Assembly (NCBI RefSeq): GCF_042675645.1
Contig: NZ_JBHTJH010000004.1
Coordinates: 1,246,687-1,310,686, forward strand
DNA length: 64,000 bases
Source of the DNA: Sungkyunkwania multivorans
GTDB lineage: Bacteria > Bacteroidota > Bacteroidia > Flavobacteriales > Flavobacteriaceae
Reading direction: 5' to 3'
Below the pieces are notes generated by a model. The model did not search any database. It had not been told where the DNA came from and saw only the letters and a program-made list of their open reading frames with translations. This document shows, piece after piece, positions 1 to 8,982 of the stretch. The position numbers and the translations under genes were made by a program. Positions within the stretch are counted from its first letter, which is position 1. Each line of letters starts with the position of its first letter.

Positions 1-843
1 TATTGAGTTGGTTCCTTGAGCGATATTGGCGAAGGGGCCGCCGTGAATAATCGCTGGATTGCCTTCTAGGGTTTGTACCAAATTGGGTTTTATGGCATCT
101 TTCAAAAGCACCGCCATAGCGCCTTGTGCCTTAAGGTCCCTAGCATAGACAGGCTTCCCTTCCCAAGTGTCCCCAACATAGATATTACCACATTTTTCTT
201 GAAGGTCCTCGAAGTTATTGCTCAAACATAAGATCGCCATGATCTCCGAGGCCGCAGTGATATTAAAACCTGTCTCCCTTGGTATTCCGCCAGATTTACC
301 TCCGAGCGCTGCAACGATATTTCTTAGACCTCGGTCGTTCATATCCATACAGCGTTTCCATATAACGGTTCTAGGGTCGATACCTAAATTCTTCGACTTG
401 CTTTGAATATTGTTATCGATGAGTGCTGCGAGCAGATTATTGGCCTTCTCGATCGCATGGAAGTCTCCCGTAAAGTGTAGATTGATGTCCTCCATAGGGA
501 TCACTTGACTCCATCCACCACCAGCGGCACCACCCTTGATTCCAAAGACTGGGCCCAGACTTGGTTCGCGCAACACCACCACCGTTCTTTTATCGATCAA
601 ATTCAAAGCGTCGCTTAATCCGATCGAAGTGGTCGTCTTCCCTTCACCAGCCGGTGTTGGAGTGATGGCCGTGACAAGAATCAACTTATTTTTCCTAAGT
701 TGATCCTCGTCGATCAAACTTAGAGGTAATTTGGCCTTGTTGCTACCATAATACTCCAGCTGGTCCTCGCTGATGTTAAGACCTGAGGCCACTTCTTTAA
801 TGTGTTTGGCGGTGACACTTTGCGCTATCTTAATGTCGGTCAT
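1..843 (-). CDS. fhs: Formate--tetrahydrofolate ligase, N-terminal part (runs off left edge)
   Basis: ATP-dependent ligation of formate to tetrahydrofolate, giving 10-formyl-THF for one-carbon metabolism in the cytoplasm. The reading frame starts at the ATG complementary to 841-843 and is open to base 1, giving about 281 of the roughly 555 residues usual in the family. The family P-loop TPAGEGKTT lies near residues 63-71. It is followed by well conserved stretches such as REPSLGPVFGIKGGAAGGG and the DMNDRGLR segment. The truncation is only the window edge. It follows the permease gene on the same strand after a 50-bp gap, so it may be co-transcribed with it. Identification is secure. Confidence 0.95.
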   Translation of the reverse strand, partial: MTDIKIAQSVTAKHIKEVASGLNISEDQLEYYGSNKAKLPLSLIDEDQLRKNKLILVTAITPTPAGEGKTTTSIGLSDALNLIDKRTVVVLREPSLGPVFGIKGGAAGGGWSQVIPMEDINLHFTGDFHAIEKANNLLAALIDNNIQSKSKNLGIDPRTVIWKRCMDMNDRGLRNIVAALGGKSGGIPRETGFNITAASEIMAILCLSNNFEDLQEKCGNIYVGDTWEGKPVYARDLKAQGAMAVLLKDAIKPNLVQTLEGNPAIIHGGPFANIAQGTNSI

Positions 844-893
844 TGTATATAGATTGGTCGGTTATCTTCCTGTCTATGGAAAAATAGTTCATA

Positions 894-1964
894 TCAGACC
901 CTTACTTTAGGATCCAGCCATCCATAGATGATGTCTACAAAAATATTGATTAAAATAAACACGGTGGCAATCACAAGTACTGCTCCCATGATGATCGGTA
1001 GATCCAATGTATTTAAGGCATCGACAATCTCTTTCCCAAGCCCATTCCAGCCAAAGATATATTCTACGAATACGGCTCCTGCAAGCATACTGGCAAACCA
1101 ACCCGAGATGGCAGTGACCACAGGGTTGAGCGCATTTTTTACTGCATGGCTTTTGATCACTTGAAACTCTGTAAGTCCCTTTGCTCTAGCTGTTCTTATA
1201 TAATCCTGATTCATTACTTCTAACAAGGAGTTTCGCATCAATTGAATGACCACGGCCAGCGGTCTAATTCCTAGTACCACAGCTGGGAGAATCAAGTTTT
1301 TCCATTTTATGGCAATATACTCACCAAAATCGTCCACCTCATAGAGGCTTCCTGTCATATTCAGATTGGTAAATTTGTGAAGTATGAAGCCAAATAACCA
1401 TGCGAAGATGATGGCACTAAAAAATGATGGCACGCTCATGCCTAGCGTGCTTATCACTTGAATAGCCTTATCTAACCAACTGTCTTTCATCAGTGCTGAG
1501 ATGATTCCAAAAAAGAGCCCGACGATCATCGCAATGATGATCGCCGATACCGCTAAGATTACCGTATTTGGAAAAGTCTCTGCAATAACCTGAGAGACAA
1601 GCTTCCCATTCTTTTGAAAGGAGGCCCTTAAGTAAGGTAATTTTAGCACAACTTCCTTATCTCCTATTGAGAACAAATGAGAGGCGGAGTATTTTCCTTT
1701 TTCTAAGAAGGTATAATTTTCTGGGTCCTTTGAATGAAAGGATATAGGAGAAAGATCATTCAAATAATAGAGATACTGCGTTGCGACGGGTTGATCAAAA
1801 CCATACTTTTTCTGAATCTTTGCCAACAGCACAGGATCCTGTTTTTCATCCATCATCATCTCTGCCGGGTCACCTAGCACAGAAAATAATAGGAATATTA
1901 CCGTTATCACCCCAAAAAGAGTGAGTAATGCGTAAAAGGTCTTATTTAGAATATAGTTGAGCAA
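894..1964 (-). CDS. ABC transporter permease, OppB/DppB type
   Basis: Inner-membrane permease subunit of a peptide/nickel-class ABC importer. The 356-residue protein has an N-terminal membrane helix (about 9-29), a long periplasmic segment (about 31-130) and five further hydrophobic helices. The EAA cytoplasmic loop that docks on the ATPase is at about 254-283 (DYIRTARAKGL). The start is a TTG 11 bp after the DoxX stop codon; no in-frame ATG is better placed. No partner OppC permease, binding protein or ATPase is nearby, so partners must be encoded elsewhere. Family assignment is firm; the substrate is unknown. Confidence 0.88.
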   Translation of the reverse strand: MLNYILNKTFYALLTLFGVITVIFLLFSVLGDPAEMMMDEKQDPVLLAKIQKKYGFDQPVATQYLYYLNDLSPISFHSKDPENYTFLEKGKYSASHLFSIGDKEVVLKLPYLRASFQKNGKLVSQVIAETFPNTVILAVSAIIIAMIVGLFFGIISALMKDSWLDKAIQVISTLGMSVPSFFSAIIFAWLFGFILHKFTNLNMTGSLYEVDDFGEYIAIKWKNLILPAVVLGIRPLAVVIQLMRNSLLEVMNQDYIRTARAKGLTEFQVIKSHAVKNALNPVVTAISGWFASMLAGAVFVEYIFGWNGLGKEIVDALNTLDLPIIMGAVLVIATVFILINIFVDIIYGWLDPKVRV

Positions 1965-1975
1965 AGGGTATGTGG

Positions 1976-3070
1976 TTATAGGTTAAGGTCATCGGCATCA
2001 TTGAAATGAAGCTTTTGGATCACCGTTCCTTTATTCAATTTTAAAATCCCAGGATTTGACCGTACGATGGTCTTCAAGGCTGTCTCGTCACAGGTATAAA
2101 ATTCAAAGTTAAGATCGAACTCCTTTTTATATAATTCGGCATCAGCTTGGATACTTGCCGTAAGCCCTATCACCTTATACCCTTTTTTAAGTGCCCGCTC
2201 TGTAATAGGCTGAATCAGTTCCCAACCTTCAGCGGAAGAGCTTGATACATTGTACGCGATGATCATAACTAGCTTTTCGGCCCCTAGAAATTCTTGCGTA
2301 AAATCCTCTCCGTCCTTTTCAATAGTAAAATCATGGATCGGTGGTTGATACCCTTCTGCGATCTGCTCGGTTTCGACATCGACAAATTCTCCGTCCACTG
2401 ATGGATAATCCCCATTGGTCGTGATGATCTTTTCTTCGCCGTTTACCTTAAACTTCCATCGATACTCGAAGACGGCCTTTGGAGCACCCTCTGGAACACT
2501 CATTCCTTCAGTAATATTGGCGCCTACTTTATAGGGTCGGAAGTCTAGAGAAGGTAAATGATGTAACACATGATACCCAAACCATCCACATAAGACGGTC
2601 ACCATAATGGTGATCACGGTATTGATCTTTTCTGATGTAATGGGTTTGATGGACTCTTGATAAAAAAACAGTATCAATATGAACACCAACAATATGATAT
2701 CTTTGATAAAGGACTGCCAAGGCGTCAACGGGATGGCATCACCAAAGCAGCCACAATCTGTGACCTTGTTAAAATAGGCGGAATAAAAAGTTAAGAATGT
2801 AAAGAACACGATCATTAAGAGTAGGCTCCAAACGGTAAACTTCACCCGAAAACCTATGAGTAAGGTTACGCCCAACACGACCTCAAAGATCACCAAAAAG
2901 ATGGCCAGTGGAAGCGCATACGGTATGAGGAACTCCAAATTCAATACGTCGGGTGCAAAGTAATCTATGAGCTTGTAACTGAACCCCAAGGGGTCATTCA
3001 GTTTTACAAAGCCACTAAAGATGAATAATACACCGACTAATATTCTAGAAATATTTACAAGTATTTTCAT
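1976..3070 (-). CDS. DoxX/MauE-like membrane protein with CxC motif (BT_3928-type)
   Basis: A 364-residue protein. The N-terminal half has four or five membrane helices of the DoxX/MauE type with a TDCGCFGD motif (Cys106 and Cys108). This suggests thiol-disulfide chemistry or electron transfer at the inner membrane. A soluble C-terminal half (about 180-364) looks thioredoxin-like in layout but carries no CxxC pair. It starts at an ATG and lies between DUF1599 and the OppB-type permease on the same strand. The family is common next to DUF1599 and folP in Flavobacteriaceae. The exact role is unproven; redox function is inferred from the CxC motif and the MauE relationship. Confidence 0.8.
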   Translation of the reverse strand: MKILVNISRILVGVLFIFSGFVKLNDPLGFSYKLIDYFAPDVLNLEFLIPYALPLAIFLVIFEVVLGVTLLIGFRVKFTVWSLLLMIVFFTFLTFYSAYFNKVTDCGCFGDAIPLTPWQSFIKDIILLVFILILFFYQESIKPITSEKINTVITIMVTVLCGWFGYHVLHHLPSLDFRPYKVGANITEGMSVPEGAPKAVFEYRWKFKVNGEEKIITTNGDYPSVDGEFVDVETEQIAEGYQPPIHDFTIEKDGEDFTQEFLGAEKLVMIIAYNVSSSSAEGWELIQPITERALKKGYKVIGLTASIQADAELYKKEFDLNFEFYTCDETALKTIVRSNPGILKLNKGTVIQKLHFNDADDLNL

Positions 3071-3146
3071 AGTATATTTTTAAAATTTCAAGTTCCAAAT
3101 CCCAACATAAGGGTTTAGAATTCACCTCATGAATCATTTGATCCCT

Positions 3147-3689
3147 TTAAGTGTTCTCACCTAATAGTATCAATGCAAAGACAGCATAATTGACCATATC
3201 CTGATAATTGGCATCCAAGCCTTCACTCACAATGGTCTTGCCTTTGTTATCTTCGATCTGCTTTACTCTCAATAGTTTTTGAAGAATCAGATCCGTCAAT
3301 GAGCTTATGCGCATTTCTCGCCAAGCTTCACCATAATCGTGATTCTTGTCCTCCATTAATTGCTTGGTAACAGCGACATGCTTATCATAAAGTTCGGTTG
3401 CTTCACTAGCGGAGAGATCAGGTTGCTCCGCGATGCCCTTTTCAAGTTGGATCAAGGCCATGATCGAATAGTTGATAATACCAATAAATTCCGAAGCTTC
3501 GCCTTCGTCTACCTTTCGTTCTTTATTCTCTTGTAGCGAACGAATGCGCTGTGCCTTGATGAATATTTGATCGGTAAGTGATGGAAGTCTAAGGATTCGC
3601 CAGGCGCTTCCGTAGTCTTTCATCTTATTGTTGAACAGTTCGCGACAATGTTCAATGACCTTGTCGTACTGCTTTGAAGTGTCTTGCAT
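3147..3689 (-). CDS. DUF1599 domain protein
   Basis: A 180-residue cytoplasmic protein made of two tandem copies of a roughly 80-residue helical unit. Copy one (about 8-87) has KDYGSAWRILRLPSLTDQI and copy two (about 98-177) has HDYGEAWREMRISSLTDLI. The internal duplication is diagnostic of DUF1599, a Bacteroidota family of unknown function. The ATG start follows no obvious Shine-Dalgarno sequence, as is normal in this phylum. It is probably the first gene of a minus-strand unit DUF1599 - DoxX - permease - fhs. Confidence 0.85.
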   Translation of the reverse strand: MQDTSKQYDKVIEHCRELFNNKMKDYGSAWRILRLPSLTDQIFIKAQRIRSLQENKERKVDEGEASEFIGIINYSIMALIQLEKGIAEQPDLSASEATELYDKHVAVTKQLMEDKNHDYGEAWREMRISSLTDLILQKLLRVKQIEDNKGKTIVSEGLDANYQDMVNYAVFALILLGENT

Positions 3690-3783
3690 TTGTGGAATTC
3701 TATTTTGCGTAAATTTCGGTGAATTTGTCGAATAAAAAAAACCTCGGATTCCCTAGTTTTATATTCGATTGATTGGATGATCT

Positions 3784-4100
3784 TTAGAATGGTCGCAATA
3801 CATAACCACCAGAACCATCAAAATTATTGGTGACTTCAACACAGACCGATATTGCCGCAGAAACTGGCGAGATGTAATTACGCCCATAAGGCTCAAGTGC
3901 ATCCAGAAGGGTTGAAAGCATGATACCCCTTGATGCGTGTAATTACCACCTCTATCAATAGTCTGTACCATCAACCCTTTGACCCCTGACGCCCAATCCA
4001 CACTTTCCAAGGTCCCAATAACGACTGTGCCTTGAGCGACCACACTGGGAATAGACCAATTCAGCAAACAAATGGCTAGCAGCCAATGGCGAATAAGACT
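3784..4100 (-). pseudogene. Decayed gene for a small exported protein (tentative)
   Basis: Two overlapping minus-strand frames look like parts of one protein. The upstream frame (about 4100 to 3910) has a hydrophobic signal-like stretch (LLAICLLNWSIPSVVAQ) and then GTVVIGTLESVDW. It lacks an ATG and has a TGA just before it. A second frame (about 3925 to the TAA at 3784-3786) reads DALEPYGRNYISPVSAAIS and continues to a GSGGYVLRPF terminus, with a composition typical of coding DNA. A frameshift near 3910-3930 and loss of the start would explain both. The family is not recognised. Chance open frames remain possible. Confidence 0.3.
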
Positions 4101-4235
4101 TCAGGAAAGAACACACACAGCGTGACCTTGTCGGGGTTGTTGAAGTTTATTTCTTGGGTGGCGCCGACATAAAAAACTATTGGATTGCGTACAATGATGG
4201 CCGTAATTAATTGTTATTTTTACCAAAAAAAGCGA

Positions 4236-5060
4236 ATGACCATCAACTGTAACGGAATTCTTATAGACCTGACCTCACCAAAGATCATGGGAATTCTAAA
4301 CATTACCCCAGACAGCTTTTATGATGGTGGAAAATATATCAAGGATCGGGAGATACTTCTGCAGGTAGAAGAAATGCTTCGAGAGGGAGCGACCTTTATC
4401 GATATTGGTGCTTATAGTTCTCGACCTGGGGCCGAACATGTCTGTGAAGAAGAAGAGATAAACAGAATCCTTCCGGCAGTAACGAGTGTTCTAGAGCGTT
4501 TCCCCGAAGCCTTGCTCTCCATAGACACCTTCAGATCGAAAGTTGCCAAAGAATGTATCGAGGCAGGTGCGGCCATCGTGAATGATATCTCTGCTGGGAA
4601 TATGGACACGGATATGTTTCAAACGGTGGCGGATCTAAAAGCACCTTACGTAATGATGCACATGAAGGGAACACCTCAAACCATGCAAAAAGATCCCACC
4701 TATGATGATATTTCCAAAGAGATGATGCATTACTTTTCAAAAAAGATCAATGAGGCAAAATCACTTGGCATCAAGGATATCATCATTGATCCAGGTTTTG
4801 GTTTTGGAAAGACCATTGAACATAATTACGAAGTATTATCAAAATTAGCCTTATTCAAAAATTTAGAGATGCCAATCTTGGTTGGGGTTTCTAGAAAATC
4901 GATGATCTACAAGATCTTGAATTCATCACCATCCGAAGCGCTCAACGGAACAACTGTTGTAAATACCATAGCCTTGACCAAAGGAGCCAACATCCTAAGG
5001 GTTCACGACGTAAAAGAAGCGATGGAATGTATCAAACTTGCTGAAATGTTAAATCCCTAA
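4236..5060 (+). CDS. folP: Dihydropteroate synthase
   Basis: Condenses 6-hydroxymethyl-dihydropterin pyrophosphate with p-aminobenzoate in folate synthesis, and is the sulfonamide target. With the ATG at 4236 the protein has 274 residues and begins MTINCNGILIDL, as in relatives; an upstream in-frame ATG at 4185 would add 17 unlikely residues. Family motifs in order are NITPDSFYDGG (20-30), DIGAYSSRPGA (about 56-66), the DTFR strand, DPGFGFGKT, GVSRKS and RVHDV. It heads a plus-strand unit with miaA (23-bp gap) and a thioesterase gene. In many relatives a diadenylate cyclase gene follows folP, but it does not here. Confidence 0.95.
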   Translation: MTINCNGILIDLTSPKIMGILNITPDSFYDGGKYIKDREILLQVEEMLREGATFIDIGAYSSRPGAEHVCEEEEINRILPAVTSVLERFPEALLSIDTFRSKVAKECIEAGAAIVNDISAGNMDTDMFQTVADLKAPYVMMHMKGTPQTMQKDPTYDDISKEMMHYFSKKINEAKSLGIKDIIIDPGFGFGKTIEHNYEVLSKLALFKNLEMPILVGVSRKSMIYKILNSSPSEALNGTTVVNTIALTKGANILRVHDVKEAMECIKLAEMLNP

Positions 5061-5083
5061 CTTCAAACCACCAACTATCTTTT

Positions 5084-6007
5084 GTGAACACAAGGGCATC
5101 AAATAAAACATTGATATCGGTGGTGGGGCCAACAGCCATTGGAAAAACTGCACTTGGTATTGCGCTGGCCAAAAATTATGGCACCGATATCGTCTCATGT
5201 GACTCACGTCAGTTTTTTAAAGAGATGAGTATCGGGACGGCCGTTCCTACCAAAGAAGAATTGGCCGCTGTGAAGCATCATTTTATTCAACATATCTCGG
5301 TTGATAACGCCTATTCCGTGGGTGATTTTGAACGTGATGCCATCACCAAACTCAACGAGCTATTCGAGGTCAATCATATTGTGGTCATGGTCGGTGGTAG
5401 CGGATTATATGTAGATGCCGTAACCAAAGGGCTGGATGATTTTCCAGATGTCAACCCAGAAATCAGAGCTCAACTAAAAAAAGATCATGAGCATGAAGGA
5501 ATTGGCAGCCTTCAAAAAAGATTGCAAGTACTGGATCCTGAATACTTCAATAGCGTAGATATCAACAATCCTCATCGCCTTATCAGAGCGCTGGAAATAT
5601 GCATAGGCACCAAAAGATCATATTCGAGTTTTCTAAGAAAGAAAAAAACCGACCGAAACTTTGATGTCATTACCATTGGTCTAACGGCAGAGCGTTCCAT
5701 TATCTACGATCGTATCCATAGACGCGTCGACTTGATGATGGAAGCTGGACTTATGGAGGAAGCCAAAGCGTTGTATCCAAAACGAGAATTGAATGCACTG
5801 CAAACCGTTGGATATAAAGAATTGTTCACCTATTTTGATGAAGAGTGGACCTTAGACCTTGCCGTTTCAGAAATAAAAAAGAATACCCGGCGCTTTGCCA
5901 AGCGACAGTTGACTTGGTTTAAACGCAATGAGGACACGATCTGGTTTGAATATCAAACTCCGGTCAGCGAGATCATTTCTACATTGAATGATGTAATTAA
6001 AACTTGA
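5084..6007 (+). CDS. miaA: tRNA dimethylallyltransferase
   Basis: Transfers the dimethylallyl group to N6 of adenosine-37 in tRNAs reading UNN codons. The 307-residue protein has the P-loop GPTAIGKT (15-22), the DSRQ motif with the family catalytic Asp, and the MVGGSGLYVDA segment. The C-terminal TVGYKEL and KRQLTWFKR motifs are also present. GTG at 5084 is the best start because it leaves a normal short N-terminus before the P-loop strand. The next gene begins 7 bp after the stop, indicating one transcript with folP and the thioesterase. Confidence 0.95.
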   Translation: MNTRASNKTLISVVGPTAIGKTALGIALAKNYGTDIVSCDSRQFFKEMSIGTAVPTKEELAAVKHHFIQHISVDNAYSVGDFERDAITKLNELFEVNHIVVMVGGSGLYVDAVTKGLDDFPDVNPEIRAQLKKDHEHEGIGSLQKRLQVLDPEYFNSVDINNPHRLIRALEICIGTKRSYSSFLRKKKTDRNFDVITIGLTAERSIIYDRIHRRVDLMMEAGLMEEAKALYPKRELNALQTVGYKELFTYFDEEWTLDLAVSEIKKNTRRFAKRQLTWFKRNEDTIWFEYQTPVSEIISTLNDVIKT

Positions 6008-6014
6008 CGGTAGC

Positions 6015-6401
6015 ATGCCAAAACAATTTGAACAAGAACTGATTGTAGAAAAAGAATCGATAGATGACCTTCAACATGTGAACAATGTGCAGTATCTTCA
6101 ATGGGTACAGGACATTGCTAAAGCACATTGGGAAAGTGCCGCCACCAAAGAGATGCTCGAAAAATATGTCTGGGTGGTGCTCAATCATTATATTGAATAC
6201 AAAGGACAGGCATTCTTAGATGATGAATTAACGATAAAGACCTTTGTAGAAAAATCTAGCGGTGTTACCTCTACTCGTATAGTCGAAATTTTTAAAGATG
6301 GCGCCCTCATTACTAAAGCAACTACTAATTGGTGCTTACTAGATGCTTCGACCAAACGACCGACGAGAATCACCGAAGAATTGATCGAGATCTTCGCTTG
6401 A
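6015..6401 (+). CDS. Acyl-CoA thioesterase, 4HBT hotdog-fold (YbgC/FadM-like)
   Basis: A 128-residue single hotdog-fold protein likely to hydrolyse an acyl-CoA or acyl-ACP thioester in the cytoplasm. The 4HBT signature near the N-terminus reads DDLQHVNNVQYLQW, where Asp/His/Asn sit at the usual active-site position. The second half has the WCLLDASTKRP strand pair seen in this family. It lies 7 bp behind miaA and is probably co-transcribed. The natural substrate cannot be read from the sequence. Confidence 0.85.
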   Translation: MPKQFEQELIVEKESIDDLQHVNNVQYLQWVQDIAKAHWESAATKEMLEKYVWVVLNHYIEYKGQAFLDDELTIKTFVEKSSGVTSTRIVEIFKDGALITKATTNWCLLDASTKRPTRITEELIEIFA

Positions 6402-6458
6402 TCTTTGGACCTCGTTACTTTGATTTTAAATCATCGGCCTAGAACTTGCTTTTTTCCT

Positions 6459-6466
6459 TAACTTTG
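6459..6466 (+). promoter_or_regulatory. Bacteroidota -7 box of smpB (TAACTTTG)
   Basis: TAACTTTG matches the TAnnTTTG consensus of the Bacteroidota primary sigma factor. It ends 7 bp before the smpB ATG, so the transcript should have only a base or two of leader, or none. No clear -33 TTTG lies at the usual distance. Confidence 0.5.
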
Positions 6467-6473
6467 CCAGCCG

Positions 6474-6932
6474 ATGCAAAAAAACATCAACATACAAAAC
6501 AAAAAGGCGCGCTTTGAGTATGAGATCTTGGACAGATACACCGCTGGTATTGTTCTAACAGGTACCGAGATCAAATCCATACGCCAAAGCAAGGCTTCTA
6601 TTGCCGAAAGTTTCTGCGAATTCAATGATCGCGGTGAACTATTTGTGATCAATATGTATATCGAGGAATACTCTCACGCCACGCACTTTAATCACAAACC
6701 ACGCAGTGAACGCAAGTTGCTTTTAAACAAAAAGGAACTCCGAAAATTGAGGAAGGACGTACAGAATGTCGGCCTTACCATTATTCCCCTGCGCTTATAC
6801 ATTTCCAATAAAGGATATGCAAAGTTGGACATTGCGCTTTGTAAAGGTAAAAAGGTACACGACAAGCGAAATACTATCAAGGATAGAGATAGCAAGCGTC
6901 AATTGGATCGAATAAAGAAGGCCTATAAATAA
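6474..6932 (+). CDS. smpB: SsrA-binding protein
   Basis: Binds tmRNA and delivers it to stalled ribosomes during trans-translation. The 152-residue protein shows the OB-fold core NKKARFEYEILDRYTAGIVL, the tmRNA-binding GTEIKSIR motif and the basic C-terminal tail ending in RIKKAYK, which enters the decoding centre. Length and start are normal. The promoter box lies only 7 bp upstream of the ATG. The gene converges on the S51-like peptidase gene with a 4-bp gap. No tmRNA gene is recognisable in the window. Confidence 0.96.
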   Translation: MQKNINIQNKKARFEYEILDRYTAGIVLTGTEIKSIRQSKASIAESFCEFNDRGELFVINMYIEEYSHATHFNHKPRSERKLLLNKKELRKLRKDVQNVGLTIIPLRLYISNKGYAKLDIALCKGKKVHDKRNTIKDRDSKRQLDRIKKAYK

Positions 6933-6936
6933 AGAG

Positions 6937-8223
6937 CTATCTTTTGATCAACTTTTTTATGGTAAGTTGGTTGTCTACATTCGTAATGCGAATGAGATAT
7001 ACTCCGCGAGACCAATCTCTTGTGTCGATAGTTGTTTCTGAAATATCCTTTTGCTGAAAAACTTTCTTTCCAAGAATGTCAAAAACTTCAATAGCGGCAT
7101 CTGATTTCAGCTTGACTACTAAGTCATTTTCAAAAGGATTCGGTGATAGTTGAATGGTTTCCTCATCAAAATCTTCAACATCAAGAATAGCTCCACAATT
7201 TGGGTTTATATTCGGCGCGGTCATCAATGTTCCATTCGTCACATACCATCGCTCCCAAGAACCGCCAACCCCAGTTTCCCAATCATTTAGATCCAAGTAA
7301 TTGACCCCCATATTTGTGCCTGGCACTTTATATACCTGCAATGCCTCTCCAGATCGATTCCAATCCAATGACTGTCCACTGGTGCATCTTTCAGGGCCAA
7401 AAGTTGTAACACAATTGGCAAAAATAAAATAGGCGAAATCCTGCTCTATGGGATGGTCGCCAAATACGTATGCTTTTCCATCATTATCAATGCACACCGC
7501 TGTATATTCTTCACTTGCGATGCCAAATGGGTGCATGCCCTGATCTGTAGCCATCCGGGCCATAAAACTAACTTGCCTTCCCCTTCGGTCCGGATTATCG
7601 TAATGCGTATCGGTAATCACATTTTGTAAATACGGAATAGCAAGAAAATCGTTGTTTCCAAGCGAAACATTTGTATGATAGGGGTTACCGAGTGCCATTA
7701 CAGAAGTGACAGTTCCATTTGCTGCATCAAAATAGTGATTCCCTAAGATCGCCATTCCGGCACTTGTTCCACCAATCACCCCTTGCTTTACATTAATGAA
7801 ATTATTCAACGCAGCCTCCATGGCGTTGTCCTTAAAAAAGGAAACATAGTTGAACTGGTCGCCGCCTGCAAACCAAATAGCTTCCGCATTTGCTACCTGC
7901 TGCAATACATAGCTATTGGTAGCCCCTGCCTGTGAAGTGATCACAAGTGTTTCAACAGAATTCACCGTTACGCCTAACTCCGAGAAGAAGTAGTTGTTAT
8001 ACCCATCCGACCCAGAAGATCGCAATACAACGATATCTCCATTCGGTGCCTTGTTTAGAAACCAACGCATTGCGTCGTCACTCTCCGTAGCTCCTCCCAT
8101 AAGTACTGTGCCAAAAGAGGTCGGGGTATTAACGTCTGAAACGTCTCCTGTAAAATAACTTGTGTAGCCTTGGGGATAGCAGGAAGTGCCAATCAGCAAA
8201 AATAGTGGTAGTAGTGATCTCAT
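6937..8223 (-). CDS. Secreted cyanophycinase-like S51 peptidase with type IX sorting domain
   Basis: An exported protein of about 428 residues, starting at the ATG at 8223 so that a hydrophobic signal peptide (MRSLLPLFLLIGTSC) comes first. The middle is a cyanophycinase/peptidase E-like class I glutamine amidotransferase fold: VLMGGATESDDA, then AIWFAGGDQFNY, then the nucleophile elbow GGTSAGMAILG with its Ser. The last 75 residues (LSPNPFENDLVV to TIKKLIKR) are a Por secretion type A domain for passage through the type IX system. It follows pcm by 14 bp on the same strand. The peptide substrate is unknown. Confidence 0.85.
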   Translation of the reverse strand: MRSLLPLFLLIGTSCYPQGYTSYFTGDVSDVNTPTSFGTVLMGGATESDDAMRWFLNKAPNGDIVVLRSSGSDGYNNYFFSELGVTVNSVETLVITSQAGATNSYVLQQVANAEAIWFAGGDQFNYVSFFKDNAMEAALNNFINVKQGVIGGTSAGMAILGNHYFDAANGTVTSVMALGNPYHTNVSLGNNDFLAIPYLQNVITDTHYDNPDRRGRQVSFMARMATDQGMHPFGIASEEYTAVCIDNDGKAYVFGDHPIEQDFAYFIFANCVTTFGPERCTSGQSLDWNRSGEALQVYKVPGTNMGVNYLDLNDWETGVGGSWERWYVTNGTLMTAPNINPNCGAILDVEDFDEETIQLSPNPFENDLVVKLKSDAAIEVFDILGKKVFQQKDISETTIDTRDWSRGVYLIRITNVDNQLTIKKLIKR

Positions 8224-8237
8224 AATTTGGTCATTGG

Positions 8238-8879
8238 TCAATTCTTATTCTTTAGCATGGGAACAAATCGGAAGCTTCCCAACTCGTGCTTTTCAAATTC
8301 CTTTTCCGAAGTTCTTATAAAAAGCGTCATTGTCTGTGATACATTTCCGACGGGAATGACCAATCGGCCTCCTATCTTTAATTGGGATAACAAAGGTATA
8401 GGAACATAGGGGGCCCCGGCGGTAGCGATAATCCCATCGAATGGTGATTCATCCGGTAACCCTTTATAACCGTCACCAAAGATGAACTTTTTGGGCTTAT
8501 ATCCCAATTTTGGTAAAAATCGTTGTGCCTTTTTGAATAATTCCTGCTGACGCTCGATAGTATATACTTGTGCCCCAAGTTCTATTAGGACAGCCGTTTG
8601 ATAGCCACTGCCCGTTCCTATTTCGAGGATCTTATCACCTTTCTTAATTTGTAGTAGTTCTGTTTGAAAAGCAACGGTATACGGTTGTGAAATGGTCTGG
8701 TCAGCACCTATCGGGAATGCTTTGTCTTGATACGCATGACTGTCAAAACCGCTATCCATAAAAAGGTGCCGGGGAATTTTGCCAATTGCCGCTAAGACGG
8801 CTTTATCCTTAATTCCTTTACTGGCGACGGTTTCCACCAATTTTTTTCGCATGCCTTGATGTCTGTGGGTATCTTTCAA
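8238..8879 (-). CDS. pcm: Protein-L-isoaspartate O-methyltransferase
   Basis: Uses S-adenosylmethionine to methylate damaged isoaspartyl residues for repair. The 213-residue protein has the SAM-binding motif I LEIGTGSGYQTAVL. It also has the family N-terminal region (KDKAVLAAIGKIPRHLFM), the AFPIGADQTISQPY segment and the post-I motif YTIERQ. Length is typical of the bacterial enzyme. It is divergent from the TIGR02757 gene and directly upstream of the S51-like peptidase gene. Confidence 0.95.
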   Translation of the reverse strand: MKDTHRHQGMRKKLVETVASKGIKDKAVLAAIGKIPRHLFMDSGFDSHAYQDKAFPIGADQTISQPYTVAFQTELLQIKKGDKILEIGTGSGYQTAVLIELGAQVYTIERQQELFKKAQRFLPKLGYKPKKFIFGDGYKGLPDESPFDGIIATAGAPYVPIPLLSQLKIGGRLVIPVGNVSQTMTLFIRTSEKEFEKHELGSFRFVPMLKNKN

Positions 8880-8982
8880 AAGGTTGTTGGGTTTGGGTCT
8901 TCAAAATTACGGAAACCTTTTTGTCTTCAAAAGAGAAATATCTCAATACCTTTACGGTTTTATTGACAATGAATGGATAAAG

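Noticed and set aside
4185..4235. Upstream in-frame start for folP
   Set aside because: It would add 17 residues not seen in the family; the ATG at 4236 fits the conserved N-terminus.
8884..8982. Upstream start for the TIGR02757 gene
   Set aside because: The extra 33 residues do not resemble the family and overlap the likely pcm promoter region; GTG at 8983 fits better.
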